Part shown: in pieces, positions 12,601-20,393 of the stretch | Position numbering within the stretch: position 1 is the stretch's first letter | Layout of the letters: the number at the start of each line of letters is the position of its first letter | DNA from: Priapulus caudatus | Lineage: Eukaryota > Priapulida > Priapulimorpha > Priapulimorphida > Priapulidae | DNA length: 34,234 bases | Direction: 5' to 3' | Assembly (NCBI RefSeq): GCF_000485595.1 | Contig: NW_014577254.1 | Location: 252,179-286,412, forward strand | Position numbers and translations under genes: made by a program | Notes under the pieces: generated by a model | What the model saw: only the letters and a program-made list of their open reading frames with translations | Told to the model about the DNA's origin: nothing | The model's database searches: none

Positions 12601-15600
12601 AATAACATATATCAAAATTATATTGTGCACAGAAAATCATTTGCGAACCATATCGCGTTGAGTAGAATTAAATTGCGGTTGAATTCCACTTGCATGCGGT
12701 TTGATTAGGTCGAAGAAAAAGAGCAGAAAATGCAAGAACAGCTTCTGCAAGTGAAAGATCTCGGCGAAAGTAGTGCAGAATTGCAGCAGACCTGCCAGCG
12801 ATTACAGGAAAAGCTGACAAAGAGCAATGCAGAGTGGGAGGAGCGACGAAGTAGAGAAGAGCAGGAACAGCGGCAGACGCATGAAAAGGAGCAGGCACAA
12901 GAGAAGCTAAAACTGCAGGCTGAGTTTGAGCAGCAGAAGCAAGCGCTAAGAGAGGAACTGGAAGAGGAGATCACGACACTGCAAAAGAATTCGACCCAGG
13001 CAACTGCCGATATGCTGCTCGAAAGGTTAGTTACGTAAAAATTACGTCATTTATGCAATTATGTAAAACATATGGTCAGTGAGAATAGGTCATAATAAGA
13101 ATTTGTAGATGGATCGATGCAAGGTTTTTTTCTTGTAGTGTCGTTGTTCTCTTATGTACAAGTAAAATTTCATTCAATCTAGTATTATATAACCCACAGA
13201 GATGAAAAAAATATTATACAATAAAGGGTTATCAATATATATAGTTGAAAATATTCAAATCATAGTTAGCTTGAATCCTAATTCTGATGTAATCCAATGT
13301 CTATCATTCTGATGCCATATATAGTTCAACATGGAAACACGTGTAAATGTGTATTCCAAAATATACATAATTTTTCCGTTTGTGTCATTGATGTATATAA
13401 TTGTATGATGTGTGCAATTATTTACGTATATGTATGTATGTTATTGTACGTATGTAACTTGCATGTACAGTTACTTAGCACATAGTGATTGATGATCAAA
13501 TGTTGCATTGAAAATCATGTGTTCTGTGATGTGATGCTAGGGAGGATCCAGCCGTGAGTAAGAAAATGCTGCGGGAGGTAGAGAGAAGACTGAGCCTTCA
13601 ATATAAGGCCATTCTGAAGGAGGCGATCCAGAAACGTGACTCTGCTTTAGAAAACACAAAATCGGCACTGATCCTAGAATGGCAGGAGGAGAAGGTAGAT
13701 AAATATCTGGCCTACGTGTTCTAATCACGTAAATGCATGGTTCTAAAAACCTTCCCAACTACCATCCACTGCATATACACAGCACATCACTGTACCTCCA
13801 TGGAATTATAATTTGCTTTGAACCACCGTGAAGTCATAAAACCTGTCAGAATATTGTGCTTACTTAAAACGGATAAACCTCGCAACAAAAAGCCCACATA
13901 GACCTACTGTGTGCATTGTGAGCATACTTGCAGTGTGCAAACATCACGAAATGTTCTCATTGAGCCAGAGAAGTGCTACAAACATTTGGATTTTCAAAAT
14001 TACGTCGATGTTGTTATTTCACACAGCTAGCAGTAGCTCTACGCTAGCGCAAATAGTTCCTGGAACGAAAACACTATATTTGTTTCCTGATTGCATAAGT
14101 AATATAGATAACGATATGATTTAAACGAATTTCACAATTTTGTACTGAATAAACATATAATAATGAATTATAACTTGTTTTATCATAGAAAAAAACTGTT
14201 AACGATCGCTCCGCTGTGTCCCGGATGTGTAAACGTCACTGTGGTGCTACTTTCGTGAGAGAAGTAATTTCGTTTAGATTTTGAGAAGAAATGTCATGAA
14301 AGTAGCAATACAAATGAGTTCTAGTGAATTTTTGCAACATAGACGAGCTCACAGTAGGTCTATATATGCACTTAGCTGTGAGGTTAAGCAACTTTAACTC
14401 TTGCCCTAACTTTGCGCTTAATCCTGCCTTAATCAACATATAACATAACATAACGTGGTGTTGACAGTCGTGTGCTTGTGTTCTATGCAGCGCAGCCTAA
14501 GGCAGCAGCACGAGCAAGACTTGGAGAAGACAAGGGCGTGCTACCAGAGTCTCATCGAGCGTCTAGCGGTGAAAGATGGCCGAACCATTGCCACGCAGAC
14601 GGTACGTGTGTAAATCCTATTCATCATAGTAACAGCGCTAAGGGGTTGTTATCTCATTACATCAAACATGCTACGCCAGCTCGACGCGTCACTTTGCATG
14701 TACATAACTGCAGAACATAACATTTGTTGCTGCTGGGGGAGGGGGGGTGTCAAGATCAGTGGTCATTTATGTGTAATTAGTAAATTTATTATGTCTATTT
14801 TAGAAAGGCTTTATTTAAAGTTCAGTCATTGCAAATCTTATGAATAAAAGTGATGATGTGCGTTTATAGAATATAATATAAACAAAATAGTTTTAGTTAT
14901 ATATGTTGGTTATGTTAGTTATGAATGTCGTGTCACATACTGTGAGCACGCAGAGGGTTTTGCTAGACTGTTTTGGCATTAATGCAAATCCTGTATGTGT
15001 CAAACGAGTAAGTCGATTATGAAGGAGGTGATCGAGAAACGTGACTGCTCTAGGAATCATAAATTGGAATTGATCCTAGAATGGCAGGAGGAGAAGGTAG
15101 ATAAATATCTGTCCTACGTTTTCTAATCATATCGACCCATGATTCTAAAACCGTCACAACTACCATTCACTACATATACATCGCACAACGCTGTACCTCC
15201 ATTAAATAATAATTTAGTTTAATCCACCGGGAAGTCATAAAACCTGTCAGAATATTGTGCTTACTTAACTCTGGGTTTAACTCTGTGGTTAATCCTGTTT
15301 CTAATTCTAATCCTCTATGTATTAAACGACGTAGGGGCCAGTCTAGGTAACGTCTCCTGTTTGAAACAGGTTCATGATGAGAAGGATAGGATTAAATCTA
15401 GAGAGGATTATTTTTTGTTTCACTCAACATTATATGTCATACAACATACTCGGACACAAAAAGAGAAATAAGAATCACAATGAATAGATAGGCTGATAAA
15501 TTCTGGAGTTAATGCAGCCGTATCATGCAGCATATTTTCTATAGCTACTGATACTGAAGCAAGAGTGATTGTTTTATGTTCAAACTGGTTTCCATGTCAC

Positions 15601-17062
15601 TACGTTGTAATATTGAAATTATGATAAAATACTTGTTTTGGTATACAATAGGACGTGGAAAATGTTACGTCTGCTGCTGTGGCAGAGCTTCACAAACTCT
15701 ACATGGAAACCTTGATCAAAATGAAAGGTATTTAGCACGAACTGCTAGTCTGCTAACGAAATCACATTGAAATTCGTGGCATCGCGCTATTGAAGGTTAC
15801 CGTGAATCATTGAGCGAAGTAGTTCATAGTATTGTAATGAGGTAAAAATTTGGGTATGCCACGATTGCTTCATTGCAACTATCGCTTTTTAGCATTATTG
15901 ATCATACAGTAAAAACCTGCGTATAAGAACCTGCATTGTTCCAAGTTAGCCTGAAAGGATTCTTATATAATTGGTGTTTACTGGGGAATTAGGCTATTTA
16001 GGTTCTTAAATAGGTTCTTATTTTCTTAAGAAAAAAATGTGAAAAAAGAAAAAAACCTTAGCCTAACAGGAGCTTAATCACTAGGTTTTTATACGCAGGC
16101 TTTTACCGTATTGCTTGCCGTTACAGAGTTTTGTTGTTCTCACGGCGCGTGTCCCGCACTCTTTGCCAGGTGACTTTGTCAGATATTTCGGGGCAGCGAA
16201 AGACAGAGCGGTGCAGGCTTTACTAGCCGAGCGATACAGCACAGCGACCCTGCTGAAGACCTACTACCAACGCTCCGTGTCGACCGATTCGGAAACTAAA
16301 TCGGCGGACGCTCGTCCGACTAGTCGTAAGCTGACGTTCGATCGATGCATCGGTAAAAAGCGCGGCCACGCGTCGACGCTCCCCCCGCCGGCGACACGCA
16401 ACGAGGAAATCTGGAAGCTGCGCTCGGACGAGACGAATCAAACAAAGGCTTCGACGAAGCGGGCGACGTCGCGTCACGGTAGGCGGCAGAGTTCACCAGA
16501 GGGCGCAGCTGACGGCGCGGTCGGGAAAGCCTGCAGCGACGGCTCGCGACACAGCGTTGTGCGAGGACAGATGCTAACGCCACCTGTCCAGGACACTCTC
16601 GCCTGCTGCGCGGACGGAATCAAGATGCTTCCCGTGAACATAAACAAACTTCGGAGCGCCTCCGCTGAACATCTGACGAATTCGCAAAATCTTCCCGACA
16701 GGCCGCCGACGGAGAAACAGAACGGATCTCGTAAAAACTCGGGCGGCAATGGTGCATCCGCTCAGACCGTGGCGTCACCGAGTGGTAGAAAATACAATTC
16801 GCAGAGCTCTCTAGAGGTTGTGTCCACCCAGCCTGGTTCAACCTCACAGAAAGATGGCAGTAAGCCCCACATGACTCGCCCAGCTAGCGAAGACTACGGT
16901 TTATATGCGCACATTCCGAGGCCAAAGTTCGTCTCGATAGCACAGAGTGATGCAGCTATGCGATGCTCCCCAAGTAAGAATCTCTTGGTAAGCAATTCAG
17001 AAGCAGAATGTGTCAGCGGTCGATCTGTGCAGTTGAAAGCCCTCGATTTATCTAACAAATAG
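2344..17062 (+). CDS. CEP152: CEP152 / Asterless centriole-duplication scaffold, 22 coding exons
   Basis: In known animals CEP152 sits at the proximal centriole as a ring with CEP63 and CEP57, and recruits the kinase PLK4 through its acidic N-terminus to start centriole duplication. Exons joined here: 2344-2496, 2920-3032, 3133-3230, 3875-4267, 4597-4752, 5384-5523, 5819-6019, 6183-6330, 6657-6748, 7460-7593, 7902-8106, 8536-8667, 9389-9519, 10043-10171, 11396-11504, 11839-12033, 12335-12511, 12709-13025, 13541-13694, 14491-14601, 15652-15727, 16170-17062. All junctions are GT-AG and in phase; the product is 1,418 residues against roughly 1,650-1,700 in human. Residues about 1-120 are acidic, 250-1160 mostly coiled coil, and the last about 260 are Ser/Thr-rich and disordered. 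An in-frame TAA directly before the ATG fixes the start. Identity rests on remembered resemblance to human CEP152 along the whole length. Exon 2 and 17 acceptors are the least certain. Introns not listed separately hold AT-rich DNA with nothing recognisable. Confidence 0.9.
2920..3032 (+). CDS. CEP152: CEP152 exon 2 (residues 52-89)
   Basis: Reads LQELLANAFDDLIEEEDEEV, resembling the human 'LQQLL' acidic segment. An alternative acceptor six bases downstream (CTGCAG|GAA, start 2926) would also keep the frame and drop two residues; I chose 2920 because it keeps the L-Q pair. Donor CG|GTAAAG, phase 2. Confidence 0.75.
3133..3230 (+). CDS. CEP152: CEP152 exon 3 (residues 89-122)
   Basis: Acceptor GCTAGCAG, product begins WEEEFDRPSHTEERN. 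The donor TATG|GTGGGT is chosen over the GTGGTA four bases later because only the former leaves phase 1, which the next exon needs to read YYDSHDERNGG. Confidence 0.75.
3875..4267 (+). CDS. CEP152: CEP152 exon 4 (residues 122-253)
   Basis: Acceptor TTTTCCAG, donor GCAG|GTGAGT. Encodes a polar, Ser/Gln/His-rich linker with no clear domain between the acidic N-terminus and the coiled coils. Base composition is clearly more GC-rich than the flanking introns. Confidence 0.8.
4597..4752 (+). CDS. CEP152: CEP152 exon 5 (residues 253-305), first coiled coil
   Basis: Reads VAQLRILYGARGRRIDELT, closely resembling the human 'QLQVLYKARGRQLEEL' segment where the coiled coil begins. Acceptor TTGCTAG, donor GAAG|GTGAAT, phase 1. 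Confidence 0.85.
5384..5523 (+). CDS. CEP152: CEP152 exon 6 (residues 305-351)
   Basis: Acceptor ATATCAG, donor GAG|GTATAG. The phase-1 join gives DEREGMAESLRNTQQLLQ, matching the human 'DEKDGLTLSLRESQKLF' stretch in length and pattern. The frame giving a longer open run through 5602 is the wrong one. Confidence 0.85.
5819..6019 (+). CDS. CEP152: CEP152 exon 7 (residues 352-418)
   Basis: Contains SESVARARQQHDQLMDTVTR, the counterpart of the human 'SESLQRAREQHESIV' segment. The donor AGG|GTGAGA lies at the start of a tandem array that repeats the donor (see the repeat at 6008-6097). Confidence 0.85.
6008..6097 (+). repeat. CEP152: Tandem 15-bp array duplicating a splice donor
   Basis: About five imperfect copies of a 15-bp unit of the type AGCTGAGGGTGAGAT follow each other across the exon 7/intron boundary. 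At least two copies carry an identical AGG|GTGAGA donor; later copies have lost the GT. Using the second donor would add an in-frame TAG. Confidence 0.8.
6183..6330 (+). CDS. CEP152: CEP152 exon 8 (residues 419-468)
   Basis: Reads KAETINRLHRSLEESQRQY, corresponding to human 'KTEIINKLTRSLEESQKQC'. Acceptor TCTGACAG, donor A|GTAAGA, phase 1. Confidence 0.85.
6570..6614. repeat. (TA)n microsatellite in CEP152 intron 8
   Basis: About 22 uninterrupted AT dinucleotides, 42 bp before the exon 9 acceptor. Confidence 0.9.
6657..6748 (+). CDS. CEP152: CEP152 exon 9 (residues 468-498)
   Basis: Reads VHEVTRVKQQLQQTLSAKD, counterpart of human 'VQEVAQLQFQLQQAQKAH'. The acceptor is GGGGGGGTAG, unusually purine-rich with no pyrimidine tract between it and the (TA)n run. 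Donor CAG|GTATAC, phase 0. Confidence 0.8.
6802..7127. mobile_element. Mariner/pogo-type MITE in CEP152 intron 9
   Basis: The left end CAATAGAAGTCCAAAAATCC and right end GGATATTTGGACTTCTACTG are imperfect terminal inverted repeats of about 25 bp, and the 326-bp element is bounded by TA on both sides. A TA target duplication with CAGT-like termini is typical of Tc1/mariner/pogo non-autonomous elements. It has no coding capacity. Confidence 0.75.
7460..7593 (+). CDS. CEP152: CEP152 exon 10 (residues 499-543)
   Basis: Reads LKSQVNVYESAAKLGVYPKG, nearly the human 'LYESAAKLGIHP' motif; this is the strongest single match to the family. Acceptor TATCCCCAG, donor AG|GTAATT, phase 2. Confidence 0.9.
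7795..7857. repeat. Short hairpin in CEP152 intron 10
   Basis: TTAACCAAACAAGAAT and its reverse complement are separated by two bases, with the similarity continuing outward through AATAAGTTATT/AATAAACTTATT. It lies 45 bp before exon 11. Confidence 0.8.
7902..8106 (+). CDS. CEP152: CEP152 exon 11 (residues 543-611)
   Basis: Reads QLSQLRHELRACKQQLQEAL, like human 'LVSQLQNDLKDCHKKIEDL'. Acceptor TTCGCAG, donor AAG|GTTAAT, phase 0. Confidence 0.85.
8160..8452 (+). repeat. Dispersed repeat, copy 1 (CEP152 intron 11)
   Basis: Shares long blocks with 13880-14152 in the same orientation, for example ACATCACGAAATGTTCTCAT, CTAGCGCAAATAGTTCCTGG and AATTTCACAATTTTGTAC. The middle part (about 8240-8330) is diverged or replaced between copies. 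No terminal repeats were recognised. Confidence 0.75.
8536..8667 (+). CDS. CEP152: CEP152 exon 12 (residues 612-655)
   Basis: Reads DENKTLRDELDDMRLDRGTK, a heptad-rich coiled coil. Acceptor TTGGTAG, donor AAA|GTATGT, phase 0. The open frame runs on to 8880 but the continuation is not protein-like. Confidence 0.8.
8668..9388 (+). other. CEP152 intron 12 with GGT-rich patches
   Basis: The intron holds imperfect (GGT)n/(GCAGTGGTG)n patches around 8850-8915 and 9225-9285. Nothing else is recognisable. Confidence 0.6.
9389..9519 (+). CDS. CEP152: CEP152 exon 13 (residues 656-699)
   Basis: Reads NRQLSYLIDERDIDVNAAVD, aligning with human 'MRQMVQDFDHDKQEAVDRC'. Acceptor ATCACCAG, donor AG|GTACGC, phase 2. 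Confidence 0.85.
9597..9690. repeat. 12-bp tandem repeat in CEP152 intron 13
   Basis: About seven to eight copies of a 12-bp unit of the type GCTAGTTCCTAT, with A/G and C/T variants. Confidence 0.85.
10043..10171 (+). CDS. CEP152: CEP152 exon 14 (residues 699-742)
   Basis: Reads RKALQLVHDETKRKLEEELT, continuing the coiled coil. Acceptor TACCACAG, donor AG|GTATGT, phase 2. Confidence 0.85.
10240..10362. repeat. Imperfect 55-60-bp tandem duplication in CEP152 intron 14
   Basis: Two consecutive segments each contain CAGGAACT/CAGAACT-type sequence, TTTCAGCAAG or TTTTAGCAAG, and GGTTTGAAATGGACT or GGGTTGAAATGGACT. Confidence 0.6.
10390..11157. mobile_element. Foldback element with about 260-bp inverted arms (CEP152 intron 14)
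   Basis: The left arm (about 10390-10650) and right arm (about 10893-11157) are reverse complements over about 260 bp with few mismatches, including AGAGCATATAAAGAAGGAGA, GATAATGAGCGGTGAAAATC and CCGAACACCGA. The 240-bp loop is more GC-rich. No transposase frame is present, so it would be non-autonomous. I could not settle a target-site duplication. Confidence 0.75.
11163..11350 (+). repeat. TTTCGCG-rich dispersed repeat, copy 1
   Basis: Shares most of its length in the same orientation with 18031-18200, including TTCAGACTTGACGGACAATT and CCACCGCGAAATATACAGCG. It begins a few bases after the foldback element's right arm and ends 45 bp before exon 15. Confidence 0.8.
11396..11504 (+). CDS. 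CEP152: CEP152 exon 15 (residues 742-778)
   Basis: Reads SLEANVTDVKKCYVEVCEEK, matching human 'EVTAVQECYLEVCREKDNL'. Acceptor GCTTCGCAG, donor CAG|GTATAA, phase 0. Confidence 0.9.
11839..12033 (+). CDS. CEP152: CEP152 exon 16 (residues 779-843), Thr/Lys/Asp-rich insert
   Basis: Acceptor TTCTGCAG, donor GAC|GTATGC, phase 0. The first half is an imperfect VTKDED repeat (VTKDEDVTKDGTMTKED), which breaks the coiled-coil pattern before heptads resume. This low-complexity insert probably is lineage-specific; I recall no human counterpart. Confidence 0.8.
12335..12511 (+). CDS. CEP152: CEP152 exon 17 (residues 844-902)
   Basis: Reads ELDSTHDKCTEFQLDLDKQT and continues as coiled coil with two Trp residues (WQEEREALL, WRAERSTLL). 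The acceptor is weak (GTGAAG|GAG); an in-frame alternative (GACAAG|TGC, 12359) would drop eight residues. The donor CAG|GTGCTG is also non-optimal. Confidence 0.7.
12709..13025 (+). CDS. CEP152: CEP152 exon 18 (residues 903-1008)
   Basis: Glu/Gln/Lys-rich coiled coil with a run reading EERRSREEQEQRQTHEKEQA. Acceptor TGATTAG, donor GAAAG|GTTAGT, phase 2. It is the longest single uninterrupted coiled-coil exon in the gene. Confidence 0.85.
13541..13694 (+). CDS. CEP152: CEP152 exon 19 (residues 1008-1059)
   Basis: Reads AILKEAIQKRDSALENTKSA and ends ILEWQEEK before donor AAG|GTAGAT, phase 0. Acceptor GATGCTAG. Its last 29 codons and about 170 bp of the following intron are duplicated at about 15005-15268. 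Confidence 0.85.
13880..14152 (+). repeat. Dispersed repeat, copy 2 (CEP152 intron 19)
   Basis: Same-orientation copy of 8160-8452, with shared blocks at both ends and a diverged middle. Confidence 0.75.
14491..14601 (+). CDS. CEP152: CEP152 exon 20 (residues 1060-1096)
   Basis: Reads RSLRQQHEQDLEKTRACYQS and ends ATQT before donor ACG|GTACGT, phase 0. Acceptor TTCTATGCAG. A different frame is open longer (to 14720) but has no homology. Confidence 0.85.
15005..15268 (+). repeat. Intragenic duplication of 13600-13868
   Basis: The copy covers the 3' part of exon 19 and its downstream intron as far as AAACCTGTCAGAATATTGTG and CTTACTTAA, same orientation, about 1.4 kb away. The intronic portion is about as well preserved as the coding part, arguing for a fairly recent event. 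Confidence 0.85.
15013..15096 (+). pseudogene. Duplicated partial copy of CEP152 exon 19, frame intact
   Basis: Reads SIMKEVIEKRDCSRNHKLEL and ends ILEWQEEK before the same GTAGAT donor as exon 19. The copy is open for 28 codons, exactly four heptads, and differs from exon 19 by an in-frame three-base deletion and substitutions. A possible phase-0 acceptor (GTAAG|TCG) exists but has no pyrimidine tract. It is either a decaying exon copy or a cassette exon between exons 20 and 21. Confidence 0.6.
15652..15727 (+). CDS. CEP152: CEP152 exon 21 (residues 1097-1122)
   Basis: Reads SAAVAELHKLYMETLIKMK. Joined to exon 22 it gives KMKGDFVRYFGAAKDRAVQA, aligning with human '[20 protein letters not shown]'. 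Acceptor ACAATAG, donor AAAG|GTATTT, phase 1. Confidence 0.88.
15907..16108. mobile_element. Mariner-type MITE just upstream of CEP152 exon 22
   Basis: Termini CAGTAAAAACCTGCGTATAA and TTATACGCAGGCTTTTACCG (right end, plus strand TTTTATACGCAGGCTTTTACCG) form inverted repeats of about 28 bp with few mismatches, flanked by TA on both sides. The 202-bp element has no coding frame. It lies 61 bp before the exon 22 acceptor. Confidence 0.8.
16170..17062 (+). CDS. CEP152: CEP152 exon 22 (residues 1122-1418), C-terminus
   Basis: Acceptor CTTTGCCAG; the frame is open upstream to 16115 but the ATG there is not a start. The first about 45 residues finish the conserved C-terminal coiled coil (AVQALLAERYSTATLLKTYY), the region that in human binds CEP63/CEP57. 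The remaining about 250 residues are Ser/Thr/Arg-rich and probably disordered. Stop TAG at 17060-17062. Confidence 0.88.
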
Positions 17063-17830
17063 CCATCCTTCCATGAGGCTCTGCTTACAGGGGTACTGAA
17101 TTTTTCTCATTCGGCCATCTCCAGTTAAAATGCGTGCATTGTCAAACACATGCGAGTAGTTTTTGTTATTTGTTGAATTTCCAGTTGTTGTTTTTTCAAC
17201 TTTAAAAACAGCCGTCACATTTCGTAATAATGTTCGTTTTCCATTAATTGGTTGCACAAGAATTGTATGGTGGGAAGTCAGGTCAGGTCAACAATGTCTT
17301 CTTGGCGGTCACGCTCCAAAACGTTTGCGCAACTGTTTTCATAATTGTTGTTCGAAAGGTATTTACTGCGCATTGTGTTATAGTCACGGATTGTGTAGTT
17401 AGAGCGGCCCTAATTCCCTTTTCACCTATATATAGAGTGTTTTCGAGAACACAATTGAATACTCATATGCCCATGATATGTTTCAGTTTATATAATCATT
17501 TGTAGATATTTGTATTACCCACATTGAAGTTTTTAGTATATAATGATACAATGATTGTGTCAGTATTTATAATGCAATGTGTTTCATTTTTTATTCATTA
17601 TGTATTTATATGTATATTATACGGTTAAGTAATTCATAGTATAATACGAAGAAATTATTCTGATGAAAAGGTTCCATTTCATTTCTAATGTATACATTGC
17701 AGCTGTAGTTCTGTACATATCTTATGTTTAATACACTGGCAACCTATAGAACCGTGTAACATCATTAGAATATTGTAGAAAATATTAAACTTCGTATTAT
17801 GAAAATAAATCTACATTCGTTGTGTGATTA
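17063..17830 (+). other. CEP152: Probable CEP152 3' UTR
   Basis: AT-rich sequence after the stop codon with no further exon-like stretch, ending near a poly(A) signal. Length is inferred from that signal only. Confidence 0.5.
17804..17809 (+). terminator. CEP152: Candidate poly(A) signal AATAAA for CEP152
   Basis: Canonical AATAAA about 740 bp after the stop, followed within 20 bp by a GT-rich stretch (TTCGTTGTGTG). An ATTAAA at 17784-17789 is an alternative. Confidence 0.55.
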
Positions 17831-18030
17831 GGTTATGTAATAATGTACACGTACAGACGCACGCACACATGGTGATGTGCGCATGCGTGCATGCACACAC
17901 ATACGAACGTACGCACTACGCGCTAACACACGTAAAATATTAAATGGGAATGATGACGGAATTTGTTTTCACAAGAAAGCGCAACGAGTATCGCATCTTG
18001 AGTTTGTGTAATGAAATACTGTTTACGTCA

Positions 18031-18200
18031 TATTTTTCGCATACAGATATTTTCGCGAATTCAGACTTGACGGACAATTTCGCGAGTGGTTAATTTCGCG
18101 GTCGGTGAATTATGAATTATTCGGTATTTTCGCGGTCGGGGACACGTTCGCGAAACTCGCGAAAATTAAACCACCGCGAAATATACAGCGTACACAGTAT
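18031..18200 (+). repeat. TTTCGCG-rich dispersed repeat, copy 2
   Basis: Same-orientation copy of 11163-11350, with many TTCGCG/CGCGAA words, in the 3' flank of CEP152. Copy 2 is slightly shorter (it lacks the ATGAACTATTCGCG segment). Confidence 0.8.
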
Positions 18201-18505
18201 TCGTTATGATTGAGAGCATCGGATTTGCAGCTGCAGGAATCTAACACGTAACATACAAAAGGTATAATATCGATGTTTGTTTTACGTTTAAACGTTTAAG
18301 CGTAATAATGTGAAATAGTAAATAATTTGCGAGCACGTGCTCGGTACAACTGCTATAGAGAATATAGAACGATTACACTTCAGAAAATTTTAACATAGAG
18401 ACTAAATAGACCATTTTATGTGATGAATTGTAAATATTTTATAACAAATTGAGAATACACAAAAACCGCTCGTATCGTATGTACCTATATCTCTCTCGAT
18501 ATATA

Positions 18506-18516
18506 TATGTGTGTAA

Positions 18517-18565
<49 letters not shown>

Positions 18566-18567
18566 GT

Positions 18568-18641
<74 letters not shown>

Positions 18642-18728
18642 TGTGGGGGTGTGTGGGGGTGGTGTGTGCGCGCGCGCGTGTGTGTGTGCGCGCGTGTGTG
18701 TGTGTGTGTGCGTCGCGTGCGTGTGTGC
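18506..18728. repeat. (TG)n microsatellite between the convergent genes
   Basis: About 220 bp of TG dinucleotides with a few CG-rich interruptions. It generates long artificial Cys/Val and His/Thr frames that are not genes. Confidence 0.95.
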
Positions 18729-18875
18729 GTTTCTGATGTTATTGCAGATGTGTGCAAAACTAACAATTCGTCATTATAATAAAATTATTATTATTTTCCG
18801 GCGGCGGTTGGCGTGTTTCACACGCCAGCCCATCGTGCATGACAGCACAGCCTACAGGTTATCTGTCAGTCATGC

Positions 18876-19152
18876 TTAATAGACGCGCGTTCTCTGCGGT
18901 CGAAACAGCACGATCCGCGTAGTCTTGATGAAGCCTGGTCGACGGAATCTGTTGTAGAAGAGAGCTGCAAGCTGAGACGCACGTTGCTGGCTCATCGCAT
19001 CACTGCCACCGTATCGAGCCTCTAGTGGGTACGTCTCTCCTCCAGCTGTATACCTCCGCGATACTGGTGGTGCGAACTCTCCCCTGAGTTGGCCTTCGTG
19101 GCTGCGTCCTCGGGGTGAATAGAAGTTATCCCGTGGGGCGTCTGCTGGACCG
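18876..19152 (-). CDS. Secreted repeat protein, exon 5 (C-terminus)
   Basis: Acceptor ATGTCCAG; begins GPADAPRDNFYSPRG and ends with TAA at 18876-18878. Arg/Gly/Ser-rich with a final FIKTTRIVLFRPQRTRVY. No canonical AATAAA was seen close downstream. Confidence 0.75.
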
Positions 19153-19938
19153 CTGGACATGCGGAAGCGCGCAATAAACAGACAGTTACAACATTTACAG
19201 CCAGTCGCTCTCACAGACTCGTATTGAAGTCACGTACGTGAACGAAAAGATTATAGAGAAATAATGAACTGTGAAGTAAATATCTGCTATATAATTATTA
19301 TCTCGCATGCTCGCGTTTATGAGCTTCCTCAGCTCAACTCACGCTATCATTATACCATGAAGTAGTGAATAATAATAGATCTATTATTATTCACTCCTGA
19401 TTATGAAATGTATGATAGCTTTACAATGATAGCTTTATAATGAAATGAAACAAGCCTTACAATGATAGCCTTATAATGACATGAAACCAGCCTTACAATG
19501 ATAGCCTTACAAGGAAATGAAACCAGCCTTACAATACGTATCAGTATATTTTCCGACGCTCCGGGACGATGGAGTGTAGCATGATGAATAATGCAGTTCT
19601 ACGTACCTGCCATAGAACGACGTCGGTCTGATAGACGTAATCTCCCCCTGGAAAGGTCGTCGTCCTCTCCTGACGTCGCCGAAGTCTTCTTCTTCGTCTA
19701 GTCTCCTCTCACGGTCGTCTAGCCGCAGTCGTGCGCTGTCTCCGATTGAAGAAGAAGCCCTGCACGAAGATGTGGTGTATCGATAAAGACACAATCGCAA
19801 TGCATTTGTTGCTGATTACCGATCTATCGACTGTGTGTGTGTGGGGGGCGTGTGCGTGTGTGCGTGTGTGTGCGTGTGCGTGCGTGTGTGTATGTGCATG
19901 TGTGTGCGACTGTGCGTGTGCGTGGTTGTGTGTACACA

Positions 19939-19975
<37 letters not shown>

Positions 19976-20007
19976 CAAAATTTCGCTTGAGAATGGCNNN
20001 NNNNNNN

Positions 20008-20060
<53 letters not shown>

Positions 20061-20354
20061 CAAATTTCGCTTGAGAATGGCGAACGGAAAAAGACAGTAA
20101 ATAAAATATCAGTAAATGTATAATTGAATGTTGATATAAACGTAACTATACACTCTCGATGGGTACCTAAATAAATCGTGCCGTGCTTTGACTGTTACAA
20201 TCATAGAAATAATATAGATAGATCTTATAGTGGTATAGTCTAGTCACTCTAGTGTGATAGTTATCTATATTATTTCTATGGTTACAACGGTTATAGGTAT
20301 AATTTATAATGCACTACTTAGAGCAGATTAAGATTTATTTTGATTCAGGATCCG

Positions 20355-20393
<39 letters not shown>

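Noticed and set aside
16223-16847. Four minus-strand Arg/Ser-rich frames of 75-91 codons
   Set aside because: They overlap CEP152 exon 22 antisense and have no splice or homology support.
18449-18879. Several overlapping Cys/Val and His/Thr-rich frames of 90-120 codons
   Set aside because: They are translations of the (TG)n microsatellite; no unique sequence supports them.
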